Positions 7,705 through 16,195 of a DNA stretch of 64,000 nucleotides are shown here, piece after piece. Source of the stretch: Irineochytrium annulatum (taxonomy: Eukaryota > Chytridiomycota > Chytridiomycetes > Chytridiales > Chytridiaceae); assembly GCA_027600665.1 (NCBI GenBank), contig JADGJL010000001.1, positions 248,001 through 312,000 of the forward strand, given 5' to 3'. The notes below the pieces were generated by a model, which had not been told where the DNA came from, made no database searches, and saw nothing but the letters and a program-made list of their open reading frames with translations. The translations under genes and the position numbers were made by a program. The first letter of the stretch is position 1; each line of letters opens with the position of its first letter.

Positions 7705-8862
7705 ATGCGCCTGGCCTTGTTCACAGACACCTATCTTCCGGAAACCAATGGTGTTGCTGGCACGCTCCACCGCTTGAGTAACCATCTGAACCGCAGAAGA
7801 ATTGAACATCTGCTGTTTACTCCGAACTCCATCATTGAAGGAAGCCATGAGACTCAAGTCCGATCGGTTGCCAACATCCCTTTTTTTCTGTATCCTGAAT
7901 GCCGCATTGCACTACCCAACAGAACAGACACTCATAAGCAGCTGCAAACCTTTCAACCCGATCTGCTGCATATCGCCACGCCTTTTAATATGGGGCTACT
8001 TGGCCTGAGGTATGCGCTCAAACATCACCTTCCACATGTTGTCTCCTACCATACCCACTTTGATCGTTACCTCGAATATTACCGGTTGAAAAGTATGATC
8101 CCTCTCTATTGGAAATATATCCAATGGTTCCACCGCACCTGTGATGCAACCCTTGCCCCATCTCGGGAAACGATAAACACCCTTCAAGTCCAAGGCATTC
8201 AGCGTCTGAAGCTTTGGTCTCGCGGAATTGATTGCAACCTGTACTCCCCTGATAAACGCAGCTCGGATATCCGTGAACGATACCACATCACTGCTCCCCT
8301 TATTTTACTCTACGTTGGACGCATTGCCCCGGAAAAAGATATCGCTACGCTCACGACTACGATGCAACAGTTGCCCCAGGAAATGCAGTCCCGTGTACAC
8401 TGGATTATCGTTGGTGACGGTCCATCTCTTCCCAAAATGCGTCTGCACTCCCCACCAAATGTCACCTTTACAGGTTATATGCACGGGGAAGACCTTGCTG
8501 TTATGTATGCTTCGGCGGATCTGTTTGTGTTTCCTTCCGCTACGGAGACATTTGGCAATGTGGTGCTGGAAGCGATGGCTTCAGGGCTTCCTGTGGTGGC
8601 GGCCAATGCCGGAGGTGTAAAAGATCTGGTATCCCACCACCGTAATGGAGTAATGTTCGAGCCAGGTCAGGCTGATGCACTGATTCGGGAGATATGTCTC
8701 TGGGGAAATCACGTGGACCAATTGAGGATGATGGGACTGGAAGGCAGAAAGCTGGCTGAACAGCGGTCGTGGGAGCATATTTTTGATACATTGATCGTGG
8801 ATTATGAGGAAGCTATAGAACATCGGAACAGACAAACGAAAGATCGGATTATTACAGCCTGA
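7705..8862 (+). CDS. Glycosyltransferase family 4 (GT-B fold)
   Basis: A 385-residue GT4 enzyme. The N-terminal domain starts RLALFTDTYLPETNGV, typical of mannosyl- and diacylglycerol-type GT4 enzymes, with HIATPFNMGLLGL and VVSYHTHFDRY following. The C-terminal domain carries LLYVGRIAPEKD (nucleotide-sugar loop) and the EX7E motif in ETFGNVVLEAMASGLPVV. It probably transfers a sugar from a nucleotide donor to a lipid or glycan acceptor at the membrane. The start at 7705 is preferred because GGGAGGGG is 5 nt upstream; 7702 is also ATG, and the frame is open from 7636. Confidence 0.88.
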   Translation: MRLALFTDTYLPETNGVAGTLHRLSNHLNRRRIEHLLFTPNSIIEGSHETQVRSVANIPFFLYPECRIALPNRTDTHKQLQTFQPDLLHIATPFNMGLLGLRYALKHHLPHVVSYHTHFDRYLEYYRLKSMIPLYWKYIQWFHRTCDATLAPSRETINTLQVQGIQRLKLWSRGIDCNLYSPDKRSSDIRERYHITAPLILLYVGRIAPEKDIATLTTTMQQLPQEMQSRVHWIIVGDGPSLPKMRLHSPPNVTFTGYMHGEDLAVMYASADLFVFPSATETFGNVVLEAMASGLPVVAANAGGVKDLVSHHRNGVMFEPGQADALIREICLWGNHVDQLRMMGLEGRKLAEQRSWEHIFDTLIVDYEEAIEHRNRQTKDRIITA

Positions 8863-8924
8863 TCTGGTCGTAAAGACTTTATTCGTTAAAGACATATTAT
8901 GTATTGATATTACGATATTGATAT

Positions 8925-8962
8925 AAAAAGACATGATCTCATTGAACTGGATCATGTCTTTT
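8925..8962. terminator. Bidirectional terminator between convergent genes
   Basis: The arms AAAGACATGATC and GATCATGTCTTT form a 12-bp stem with T-rich flanks on both sides. It serves the GT4 gene (plus) and the DUF3298 gene (minus). Confidence 0.85.
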
Positions 8963-8973
8963 ATTGCATATAT

Positions 8974-9669
8974 CTATTGGTTGAATTTAGTGTATGGGAC
9001 TTTGATATCTACAAATCCTTTAGCATAGGGTGCAACCTCATAAGGATAGAATCGGATGACAATCCCTTTGTCATACAAAAAGAATTCAGATGTTTGATCA
9101 AGCTGAAAATCATAAATATTCTCTTCAAAAATAGAAACTCCAGCATTATACATGGCTAATAGACTGTTGGAGATGGATCTCTCTACCTTCTCCATCTGAA
9201 TATCATCTTTAACATACTCGCTTAGCTTCAGTTCTTCCCCTGTTCTTAAATCATAGTTATATGATGTTGTCGCATCCATTCCATGTGCTCCGCCAGTGTA
9301 TACATGATCTTCATATACTACAGACAACTTTTCTTTTGCATTGTATTTTACACTGGCCATGGTAGTGTAGAAATAAGCTTTGTTTGATTGCTTTTCTTCT
9401 TTGTCCAGGCGAGCTGCTTTCACTGCGTGGAGTTTAAACGTCTTGTTCAACTTATCCGTCACAGATTTCTTTCCACCTGTTAGATGTATGTATGGCTGTC
9501 CTTTGTAATATTGGACCTTCGTTTTCACTGTAATCGTGTTGCCTGCCTCTACATGACTACTCGGAAGAATGACAGCAATTAGTACAGTGATCAACAGGTA
9601 ATTAATCCATCTCCATTTTTTTCTTCCAGTTCTATCTTTCAATATTATTGGCAACCCCCTTGGGCTCAA
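8974..9669 (-). CDS. Membrane-anchored DUF4163/DUF3298 protein
   Basis: A 231-residue protein with a signal anchor at about residues 22-40, then a DUF4163-like region and a C-terminal DUF3298 domain. The marker YTGGAHG (124-130) and the terminal FYPYEVAPYAKGF are characteristic; the same pair of domains occurs in PdaC and the anti-sigma factor RsiV, where it forms an extracytoplasmic binding domain. No deacetylase domain is present. The longest frame overlaps the Nudix gene by 38 bp and its ATG has no good ribosome-binding site; TTG at 9642 is an alternative start. Confidence 0.78.
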   Translation of the reverse strand: MSPRGLPIILKDRTGRKKWRWINYLLITVLIAVILPSSHVEAGNTITVKTKVQYYKGQPYIHLTGGKKSVTDKLNKTFKLHAVKAARLDKEEKQSNKAYFYTTMASVKYNAKEKLSVVYEDHVYTGGAHGMDATTSYNYDLRTGEELKLSEYVKDDIQMEKVERSISNSLLAMYNAGVSIFEENIYDFQLDQTSEFFLYDKGIVIRFYPYEVAPYAKGFVDIKVPYTKFNQ

Positions 9670-10171
9670 ATGATTTCGCTTCCTGCATTCTGTTCCATAT
9701 GACCTGTGGAGTGCCCTTTAAGTCTGTTCCGCTCTGAACGTTGCCAATCCAGATGTCTTCTGCTCCCGGCTGTTGTAAATAGTGCCTAAGCGTCGCTTTG
9801 ACCAGAATAGACGCATGTAAATCCAGTACCTCATCTTGCGGTATCCAGAATAACTCTCCTTCATCGGAAGGTACAAATTGTCGATGCTTCGTCTCTCCAA
9901 AATAGACAAACTGCTGCCAAATCTCACCACCGCTAACCTCTAACAGAATAGTTCGAAGTCGAAAGTGTTCGATATCCTCTGGCTTGAATCCGGTCTCTTC
10001 TTCAATCTCCCGATAGCTGGCAGTCATGGGTGCGTTCAGTTCCCCTTGCTCCAGATGCCCGCCTATACCGCCCCAAAATTCAAAATCAAACAATCTGCTG
10101 CCTGCCTTCTTCATCATCAGCATGTCTGAGCCATTGCTCAAAAACGCTGTAGCCATCTGTCTAATCTCCAT
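9632..10171 (-). CDS. Nudix hydrolase
   Basis: A 179-residue Nudix-fold protein. The Nudix box can be read from GGHLEQGE to SYREIEEETGF (about residues 36-61), with a two-residue longer loop between the Glu and the REUxEExGU helix than the consensus. The catalytic helix REIEEETG is intact. The substrate is unknown; the WGGIGGHLE context suggests a nucleotide- or sugar-nucleotide-directed housekeeping Nudix. Start ATG 10171 follows GCGAGGT. The downstream DUF3298 gene overlaps its end. Confidence 0.87.
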   Translation of the reverse strand: MEIRQMATAFLSNGSDMLMMKKAGSRLFDFEFWGGIGGHLEQGELNAPMTASYREIEEETGFKPEDIEHFRLRTILLEVSGGEIWQQFVYFGETKHRQFVPSDEGELFWIPQDEVLDLHASILVKATLRHYLQQPGAEDIWIGNVQSGTDLKGTPQVIWNRMQEAKSFEPKGVANNIER

Positions 10172-10224
10172 ATGTACCTCGCTTTCGAAACTGTGATATT
10201 AGATTTTACTTATCTAACCGTCCT

Positions 10225-10887
10225 CTAAAGCAATTCCTTTAGCTCACTTAGATGTTCAATCGTATGCAAAGGACTAATCGTGATGCTGTCCTGCCAAGGT
10301 TGGTTGACCTTCATCCAGATGGTGCTCATGCCTACGCTTGCTGCACCTTGAATATCGTTCACCGGATGATCGCCAATGTAGATGCACTGCTCCGGAGTTA
10401 GACCGAAATGATCAAGTGCAAGTTGAAAGATGCGTGGATCAGGCTTTTTGACTCCTGCCTCTTCTGAAACAATAATATGGTCGTAGTCATCCCGGATACC
10501 GAGTTGATCGATTTTCCCATACTGAATATCAGTCTGCCCATTGGTAATTAACCCGGTTTGATATTTCCCCCGCAGATGCTGAACGACTTCTCGCGCCTGT
10601 TCCATTAGAACTGAACTTCGTACATACTCTCTGCCGTAGAACTCCATCAGTTCTGCATGTGGCGGATGCTCTGCCCATGGCAATTCATGCAACAATTCGT
10701 TGAACAGGAGGGGTTTGTCCTTATAACCATCCTGGTCTAGTTCAATAATTCGCTTGCTTATCTCTTCAGTTGACTCAAGGTGACCAAAATAAGTGTTCAT
10801 TAAACGTTGCGTGAATCCGTCAAAAGTCATCGTTCTGTTTAGAATTGTATTGTCCAAATCAAAAATAACGGCTTTAATATGATTCAT
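10225..10887 (-). CDS. HAD-superfamily hydrolase (subfamily IA)
   Basis: A 220-residue haloacid-dehalogenase-like phosphatase. Motif I FDLDNT places the nucleophile and acid/base at D10 and D12, motif II is TNG (115-117), motif III is K148 in GVKKPDP, and motif IV is IGDHPVND (171-178). A helical cap lies between motifs I and II. The likely reaction is phosphate-monoester hydrolysis of a small metabolite. Start ATG 10887 has a GGGGGAAGAGG ribosome-binding site. Confidence 0.88.
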   Translation of the reverse strand: MNHIKAVIFDLDNTILNRTMTFDGFTQRLMNTYFGHLESTEEISKRIIELDQDGYKDKPLLFNELLHELPWAEHPPHAELMEFYGREYVRSSVLMEQAREVVQHLRGKYQTGLITNGQTDIQYGKIDQLGIRDDYDHIIVSEEAGVKKPDPRIFQLALDHFGLTPEQCIYIGDHPVNDIQGAASVGMSTIWMKVNQPWQDSITISPLHTIEHLSELKELL

Positions 10888-10922
10888 TCCTCTTCCCCCT
10901 GTTCAAGAATGTAAAGCAGTGC

Positions 10923-11093
10923 TTATTTTTTCTTTTTATGATAGTGATAACCCTTGCACAGACCCTTTTGCTTGGATTTGGCTGAACAGTTATGTCCACC
11001 GTTCTTATCCAGTCTGCCTGGATGAGCATAAGCGGAAGAAGATACACCAACAAGAACGACAAGAGACAGAATTACAATAACAACCTTTTTCAT
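10923..11093 (-). CDS. Small secreted YHYH-motif protein
   Basis: A 56-residue protein. A signal peptide of about 23 residues (MKKVVIVILSLVVLVGVSSS then AYA) precedes a short mature part that starts HPGRLDKNGGHNC and ends GLCKGYHYHKKKK. The HPG-R-D-GGH-C...YHYH pattern defines the YHYH family of small secreted Bacillota and phage proteins; His and Cys spacing suggests metal binding. AAGGGTGAC precedes ATG 11093. A shifted frame through the same DNA is longer but lacks a signal peptide or family match. Confidence 0.8.
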   Translation of the reverse strand: MKKVVIVILSLVVLVGVSSSAYAHPGRLDKNGGHNCSAKSKQKGLCKGYHYHKKKK

Positions 11094-11204
11094 AAGTCAC
11101 CCTTCGATCTACACCCTATGCTTTAGGGCTTATTACGTGCTATATCATTCTACATGAAAATCCACAATTGGGATATCCTTCATCTTTATTTTATGTGAGA
11201 ATCC

Positions 11205-11978
11205 TCATATAACCTTAAATTGCTCCAGCGCATGGGTGACGCCATCTTCACTTGCCCGCAGGGTGACATAATCGGCGCTTTGTTTAATCCGTTTTCCGCC
11301 ATTTCCCATCGCAATTCCGATTCCCGCATAGGTTAGCAGATCCACATCATTCTCCCCATCGCCAAAGGCCATTGTATCCTCTTTGGATATCTTCAGGTAA
11401 TTGAGGACTTTCTCTGCGGCTATCGATTTGCTGACTTCGCTTGCTTCCAGCACATTTACTACATACGGATGGAATCTCACGAATCGGAAAGAAGGAAATC
11501 TGGATTGGAATTTCTCCGTCTCCGCTTCATCCGCATATAAGCAGATGCAATATACGTCCTGTTCCAACGTGCTGATTTTCTCCGGGGAAACCATGAGTCC
11601 AAGCGTATCTCTTAAGGCATCAGTAACACGACCATCTGCTGTACACACCCCGTTCGTCTCAAATGATTCTGTAAAATATGAAATACTGTGCCCCTGCAAC
11701 TCGGCAAACTCACTGAATGCTCTTACCATCTGTGCAGAAAGTACAGACTTATGTATCACTTCATTACCTGCTTTGATCAATGCCCCATTAGCCGAAATGA
11801 TCGTCTCGATTCCGAGATTTCTGAATTCTTCGCATAGATTATAGGGTCTACCTGTTACAAGTACGACTTGAACGCCTTTACGAATCAATTCCCGGATCGA
11901 CTCTGCTGTACGCGGTGACAAACTCCGATCTATTTCGCTCAGCAATGTTCCATCCACATCAAAGAACACAGCTTTCAT
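11205..11978 (-). CDS. Cof-type HAD-IIB hydrolase
   Basis: A 257-residue HAD phosphatase with the C2B cap of the Cof family. Motif I is FFDVDGTL (D7, D9), VLVTGRPY holds motif II, and AFGDGENDVDLL near residue 205 is motif IV with the metal-binding aspartates. The C-terminal GIAMGNGGKRIKQSADYVT is the usual Cof signature. Members dephosphorylate sugar phosphates or pyridoxal phosphate. The start is set at ATG 11978 because GAGGAGGAAG lies 7 nt before it; the longer frame to 12095 has no family support and would enter the neighbouring gene. Confidence 0.9.
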   Translation of the reverse strand: MKAVFFDVDGTLLSEIDRSLSPRTAESIRELIRKGVQVVLVTGRPYNLCEEFRNLGIETIISANGALIKAGNEVIHKSVLSAQMVRAFSEFAELQGHSISYFTESFETNGVCTADGRVTDALRDTLGLMVSPEKISTLEQDVYCICLYADEAETEKFQSRFPSFRFVRFHPYVVNVLEASEVSKSIAAEKVLNYLKISKEDTMAFGDGENDVDLLTYAGIGIAMGNGGKRIKQSADYVTLRASEDGVTHALEQFKVI

Positions 11979-12002
11979 CAAAATATCTTCCTCCTCTATT
12001 AA

Positions 12003-12050
12003 AAGAGCAAGTACAGAATAACCTGATGCGGTCTTCCTGCACTTGCTCTT
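12003..12050 (-). terminator. Terminator after the YdbT-like gene
   Basis: AAGAGCAAGT and ACTTGCTCTT form a 10-bp stem with a 28-nt loop on the minus strand, followed by TTTTAAT, directly after the stop at 12056. Confidence 0.65.
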
Positions 12051-12055
12051 GCGAT

Positions 12056-13624
12056 TTACCGGGTCTGAACATCTTGGGTACGTCCCATGTACCATAATTG
12101 AAATGATTCCGCCGTATCCAGGGGAATGTCGTGTGCACGATGATGCAGTACAGGTTTGGCACGGTTTACCGTATGAATGGAAGCAACACCGAACCAGCGC
12201 TGTAACACGTTACGGGTGATCTGTACTTCGATGACTTTCTCGCGTTTGGAGATAAAGAGTGTTGAAGTGAGCGCCCCAGTCCGAAGTTGAATGAAATTTT
12301 GATGTAAAGTGTATCTGGTATGGAAAAATTCCATCACTCTGCTTGTTGCAATCCACACGAGCAGAATCGCCGAAATCATCCACCAGGCATGCTTCTGCCC
12401 AAAAACAAATGGTTTGAAATACCCCAATACACCTGTAATCATGATCCATCCCCAGCTTGGTTTGAGCAGACGCAGCCATAGTGATATTCTCGGAAGTTTT
12501 TCCATCTCCTGCGTCACCTGATAGGATGGTAGTATCTCTTCAATCATGGTATAGGCTTGCTTCACCGGCAAGAAGGGATAGAGCGAGTTTACCTCCTGCT
12601 CGGATTCCCCCAGACTACCTGCAGTGGTCAGTTCTACTTCCGCTAGTCCAAGCAACCTTTTCATCGGAGACTGTGTAATTTTCACAGCCTGAACTCGTTC
12701 TTTCAAGATTGAAAATGACGTTTGTTCCATCATGCCCTTCGAGATATAGATCCGCTTGGCATCCGAGGTGATCTGAAAGTTTCCATACTTCACAAAGGTT
12801 CTGACAATCCCCAGAGCGATGGATATGAACAATAAAACCAAAATCATCAAACCGGCAATCCACCAGGAATCAAGCCATGTTAAGAATAAACTTTCCGTTA
12901 CTTCTTCATCGGGGAAGAAATCTTTCACCCAAGAATAAAGTGTGCCCAGGACTGGAATCAATACGAGAAAGCTGAGCGAGGTAAACGACGCTTTGATTAT
13001 ATCCTTGCGGGTCGAATGATAATGAACAACCCGTTCTTGTTTCTCTTTTGCAGGCAGAGACATGGCTTGATCGGTTATAGCAGAGTGGGATTTTGCTTCT
13101 CCCTCTTCCATATCTTTAACTGCATCCAACGGTTCATGTTCCTCTGTTGCTTCTACCGTTTCTGCTTCTGCATCTTCTGTCATATAACCCGCCACAATCT
13201 TCTCCAGCTGTTCTGCTTCGGAAAGTGAAACAACATGTAACTGAAAGGTAGCATCTTCTCCCTTAATCCCGGTCTCAAATCGGATTGATGTCACGTTGAA
13301 CAGACGGTGAAACAGAGTCGTGTGGCGATTCACATTTTGCACTTTGGTATATGGTATCGTTCTTCGGGTGCGGTTAAACACACCACTATAGATGTGAAAG
13401 GCCGTATCGTCTGCTGTATAACGAGAAGTAAACCACTTCCAGATGATTGACACGATGCCGATGGAGATACCTGCATAAAAGGCGATCCTTCCATAGAAAA
13501 GCCATGGGGACTCTGAGCCCTGACGGAAAACAAACAAAAAAAGGATGATGGCAAACGAATTCTTCACCAGTTTCCACAGACTCCACAGTATGGTTAATGC
13601 ATGATGTCGCTTCATATCGATCAT
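12056..13624 (-). CDS. YdbT-like membrane protein with bacterial PH domains
   Basis: A 522-residue integral membrane protein. Hydrophobic segments at about 14-35 and 46-63 come before a bPH2 (DUF304) domain with FNRTRRTIPYTKVQNV. Further transmembrane pairs near 215-235 and 250-275 precede a second PH domain (MMEQTSFSILKERVQAVKI), and a third pair near 395-430 precedes the last (ISKREKVIEVQITRNVLQR). This arrangement matches YdbT. It overlaps the YdbS-like gene by 4 bp, as in Bacillus subtilis, where the pair belongs to the SigW regulon and contributes to resistance to membrane-active peptides from other bacilli. A highly charged insert lies at about 147-195. Confidence 0.85.
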   Translation of the reverse strand: MIDMKRHHALTILWSLWKLVKNSFAIILFLFVFRQGSESPWLFYGRIAFYAGISIGIVSIIWKWFTSRYTADDTAFHIYSGVFNRTRRTIPYTKVQNVNRHTTLFHRLFNVTSIRFETGIKGEDATFQLHVVSLSEAEQLEKIVAGYMTEDAEAETVEATEEHEPLDAVKDMEEGEAKSHSAITDQAMSLPAKEKQERVVHYHSTRKDIIKASFTSLSFLVLIPVLGTLYSWVKDFFPDEEVTESLFLTWLDSWWIAGLMILVLLFISIALGIVRTFVKYGNFQITSDAKRIYISKGMMEQTSFSILKERVQAVKITQSPMKRLLGLAEVELTTAGSLGESEQEVNSLYPFLPVKQAYTMIEEILPSYQVTQEMEKLPRISLWLRLLKPSWGWIMITGVLGYFKPFVFGQKHAWWMISAILLVWIATSRVMEFFHTRYTLHQNFIQLRTGALTSTLFISKREKVIEVQITRNVLQRWFGVASIHTVNRAKPVLHHRAHDIPLDTAESFQLWYMGRTQDVQTR

Positions 13625-14118
13625 TCATCCACCTCATTAATCCGTGCATAGGACGCAATCTGATGACGGAGCGCAAGCGCGACTTCCTCAGGCAATGCCG
13701 GGATTTCATGCGATGACCCCATCGTGCCAACCGATACGGAATAGAGTCCATATTTTCGCATCAAAGGTCCCTGATTTGTTGTAACCGATTGTATCTTAGC
13801 CATGGGGATGATCTGATGTACCTTGGTTAGCGCCCCACGCTTCAATTGCAGAAACTCCTCGTTCACATCATAGTACCAATGCTTATATAACCATGCAGGC
13901 TGGATGAAAATATCCCACGCCGCATAGAGCACGGATATGGCCGTAACCCCCCACAGGATCCAACTGATCCACGTCTTCCATCCATAGATGGAGTCGAGTA
14001 TTAACAGTACGGCAAGGATCAGGAAACCTATGGCATTCCATAGGATGGCGCTAATTCTCCATAGATTTACCGCATGAGGGGAGAGCCGTTGCTCGGGTAT
14101 CTTCCATTGGATTGACAT
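13621..14118 (-). CDS. YdbS-like membrane protein with one PH domain
   Basis: A 165-residue protein: two transmembrane segments at about 22-42 and 49-69, then one bPH2 domain with LKRGALTKVHQIIPMAKIQSVTTN split over strands 1-2, and LMRKYGLYSVSVGT. It is the partner of the YdbT-like protein encoded directly downstream with a 4-bp overlap. The start ATG 14118 is chosen because AAGGAGTG lies 5 nt before it and the protein then begins MSIQWKIPEQRL, as in family members; an upstream in-frame ATG at 14166 has no such site. Confidence 0.85.
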   Translation of the reverse strand: MSIQWKIPEQRLSPHAVNLWRISAILWNAIGFLILAVLLILDSIYGWKTWISWILWGVTAISVLYAAWDIFIQPAWLYKHWYYDVNEEFLQLKRGALTKVHQIIPMAKIQSVTTNQGPLMRKYGLYSVSVGTMGSSHEIPALPEEVALALRHQIASYARINEVDE

Positions 14119-14214
14119 ATGTTCACTCCTTTTTCCTTCGGCTACATAAAAACACACATAATACACTGTACGAATAATCGTCTATGATCGATGCAGAAAG
14201 ATTCACTTAGTAAA

Positions 14215-14252
14215 AGAGATGACTCCTGTAAAGTACAGGTCGTCATCTCTTT
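14215..14252. terminator. Strong hairpin terminator
   Basis: AGAGATGAC pairs with GTCATCTCT and CCTGTA with TACAGG around a 3-nt loop. It lies directly downstream of the GNAT gene that ends at 14261. Confidence 0.85.
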
Positions 14253-14260
14253 ATTTGTAA

Positions 14261-14839
14261 TCAAAAGCGTGCTTTTTGAACAACCTCTATAAAATCCTGT
14301 ACGTTACACAGCCAAACCATATGATCTGTTCCTTCACCCCAATAGTTCTTCACTACAACATAGGGTTCACCGAATTTGCGTTGCCACTTCTTCTGTGCGA
14401 TTTGATAGCCGCTATCCAGGCAGAATTGTTTGATTCCACGCCGCTGAAGCTCAGTAACCAGTGCGACTATGAGCGCCGAACCAATCCCTTGACCTTGAAC
14501 CTCGGGCATCACGTACAGGCTACCCAGTTCTCCGATATCATTCAGTCTGCCCTCTGTACATTCTCGAATCTCCTCACCACAAGGTCCATACGAGATTGTG
14601 CCTACAATGGACTTACCCATTTTGGCCACGAGGAAAAATATATTTGCTTCCTTGTTATGATCTGGCTGCAATGCAGTGTGAATTAATGCTCTCTTATGTG
14701 CTATTTCATCCTGGATATCATCCAGTAGCGAGCCTATGCCCTCCTGTTCAAATGCTGCCGGGATCGTTGTCTCGAACACCTGATACGCTCCATCTGCGTC
14801 CGATCGTGTCAATGGTTCAATGGTAATTTTGTCATCCAC
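14261..14839 (-). CDS. GNAT-family N-acetyltransferase
   Basis: A 192-residue GNAT. Motif A GQGIGSALIVALVTEL is at about residues 112-127, preceded by the strand LGSLYVMPEV. An N-terminal helical region (ADGAYQVFETTIPAAFEQEG) forms the substrate pocket. QRRGIKQFCLDSGYQIAQKKWQRKFGEPY occupies the motif B region, with Trp in place of the usual Tyr at the leaving-group position. The substrate is unknown. Ribosome-binding site GGAGAAG precedes ATG 14839 by about 7 nt. Confidence 0.87.
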   Translation of the reverse strand: MDDKITIEPLTRSDADGAYQVFETTIPAAFEQEGIGSLLDDIQDEIAHKRALIHTALQPDHNKEANIFFLVAKMGKSIVGTISYGPCGEEIRECTEGRLNDIGELGSLYVMPEVQGQGIGSALIVALVTELQRRGIKQFCLDSGYQIAQKKWQRKFGEPYVVVKNYWGEGTDHMVWLCNVQDFIEVVQKARF

Positions 14840-14866
14840 AGGTTCTTCTCCGTTCCATATACCTTC

Positions 14867-15289
14867 TTAATCTGTACGTCGCTGAATCAGTCTTCTTAGT
14901 TGATTCGCATCCTCAAGAGCAATGCTATATCCAATATGCGTGTCTTCCTCGTTTACTAACAGTCCTTGCATCTTGGGATCCATTCCTAGTGAAAAATCAT
15001 ACCGGGTAACCGAACCATCTGCATTATTAATACTCATCTTGTACTGCGTACCATAATTCAGATTCCCCGGCAAACTTTCAGCTTTATGTATAGCTTCCAT
15101 CATGACCCGAATCTCGTCAGCTCGATCAAACTTAACATCTTGGCATGGTTCTGAGGTGAGGTTGGGATTACACGTTAAAGTGATTAGTACAGGAAGCCCT
15201 TCTTCCGCGTTCGATTCATTCGGTTGACTGCACCCTGCAATGATCGTGGCAATGACGACTACGAGCAACACTCCTATATATCTCACCAT
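14867..15289 (-). CDS. Putative lipoprotein
   Basis: A 140-residue protein with a lipoprotein signal peptide: hydrophobic residues 5-18 then lipobox IAGC, with the acylated Cys at position 20. The mature part is polar, with two further cysteines about 13 residues apart (LTCNPNLTSEPC) that could form a disulfide. No family recognised. It lies just upstream of the GNAT gene on the same strand, with 27 bp between, so the two may share a transcript. Confidence 0.75.
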   Translation of the reverse strand: MVRYIGVLLVVVIATIIAGCSQPNESNAEEGLPVLITLTCNPNLTSEPCQDVKFDRADEIRVMMEAIHKAESLPGNLNYGTQYKMSINNADGSVTRYDFSLGMDPKMQGLLVNEEDTHIGYSIALEDANQLRRLIQRRTD

Positions 15290-15385
15290 ACTGCGTGCCC
15301 CCCTGACTTCGTGTTAAATACAAGTGATGAACAGAGAAGTAATAAATACAGTTCTAATGACTCAATTGCACTCAACTTGTCATAT

Positions 15386-16060
15386 TCAGTTACGTAACTC
15401 CGGGTCCCATGAAGACAACAAAGTGCTCAGTCGCTCTACGGTCTCTTCCACAAATACTTGGATCTTCTCCCCCGTAATGAACTCAGGAGTAATTCCAGGT
15501 TCTTCCCCATTCAGAAAAGAAAACGTGTGGTCCCTCCAGCGTACAATCTCATCAGCAGTTAAGCGATCCATCATGTCATAACCTGGTGAACTGTTGAGCA
15601 GCTGCCACACCTCTTCGCTCCAACTCGAACCTTGATAGAGATTAAAATCGATCTGGTCCGTCTCCTGATAGTATAAACGCGCCAGTTCTTCCTTGGATCT
15701 ACTCGTACCTATGGATAAGTCTGCCTTGTTGACCCGTTCTACAAATTCAGGATGCACGCTGCGGAACCAGTAATAATCCGTTAGCACATGCATAAAGTAG
15801 CCCCGCACAAACCACTTCCATCCTTCATCGATGAGTTGTTGCATATAGGATGAGTAGCGTTCGTGGAGCCCTCCAACGTAATCTCCATCATCTTTCGGGT
15901 TAAAATGGGTATATTCCTTATCCTCTCTGGTTGTGCCTTCACGCATATGTATGGAATCCGGGGCGATGTTCCCCAGATAGAATGAACTTCGATCAGCCTG
16001 CATTTGCAGCGAGTCAGCAATCCGATTAGCAATATTGAGATGAACCATGGGTAGCGGCAT
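15386..16060 (-). CDS. Zinc-dependent phospholipase C-family protein
   Basis: A 224-residue protein of the zinc-dependent phospholipase C / S1-P1 nuclease-like group. It begins MPLPMVHLNIA, the family's N-terminal signature, followed by FYLGNIAPDSIHMR and KEYTHFN. His-Asp residues in FMHVLTDYYW near 90-100 complete the usual metal-site set. It lacks a signal peptide, so a cytoplasmic location is likely. A paralogue with the same N-terminal signature is at 28486-29127. Which substrate these short cytosolic forms cleave is not known. Confidence 0.82.
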   Translation of the reverse strand: MPLPMVHLNIANRIADSLQMQADRSSFYLGNIAPDSIHMREGTTREDKEYTHFNPKDDGDYVGGLHERYSSYMQQLIDEGWKWFVRGYFMHVLTDYYWFRSVHPEFVERVNKADLSIGTSRSKEELARLYYQETDQIDFNLYQGSSWSEEVWQLLNSSPGYDMMDRLTADEIVRWRDHTFSFLNGEEPGITPEFITGEKIQVFVEETVERLSTLLSSWDPELRN

Positions 16061-16195
16061 AGAGTTGATCTCCTTTTATCGGGAAGTATTCTACATTAAT
16101 TAAAAAAACGATATGATATACCTACTGGTGGAACGTACAGATCACTGGAATAGTGTGACTCCGCTATGTTTCACCTTTTTACCGTAGATACATGA

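Noticed and set aside
10874..11062. A 62-codon minus-strand frame near 11 kb
   Set aside because: The overlapping 56-codon YHYH gene in another frame has a signal peptide, family motif and ribosome-binding site.
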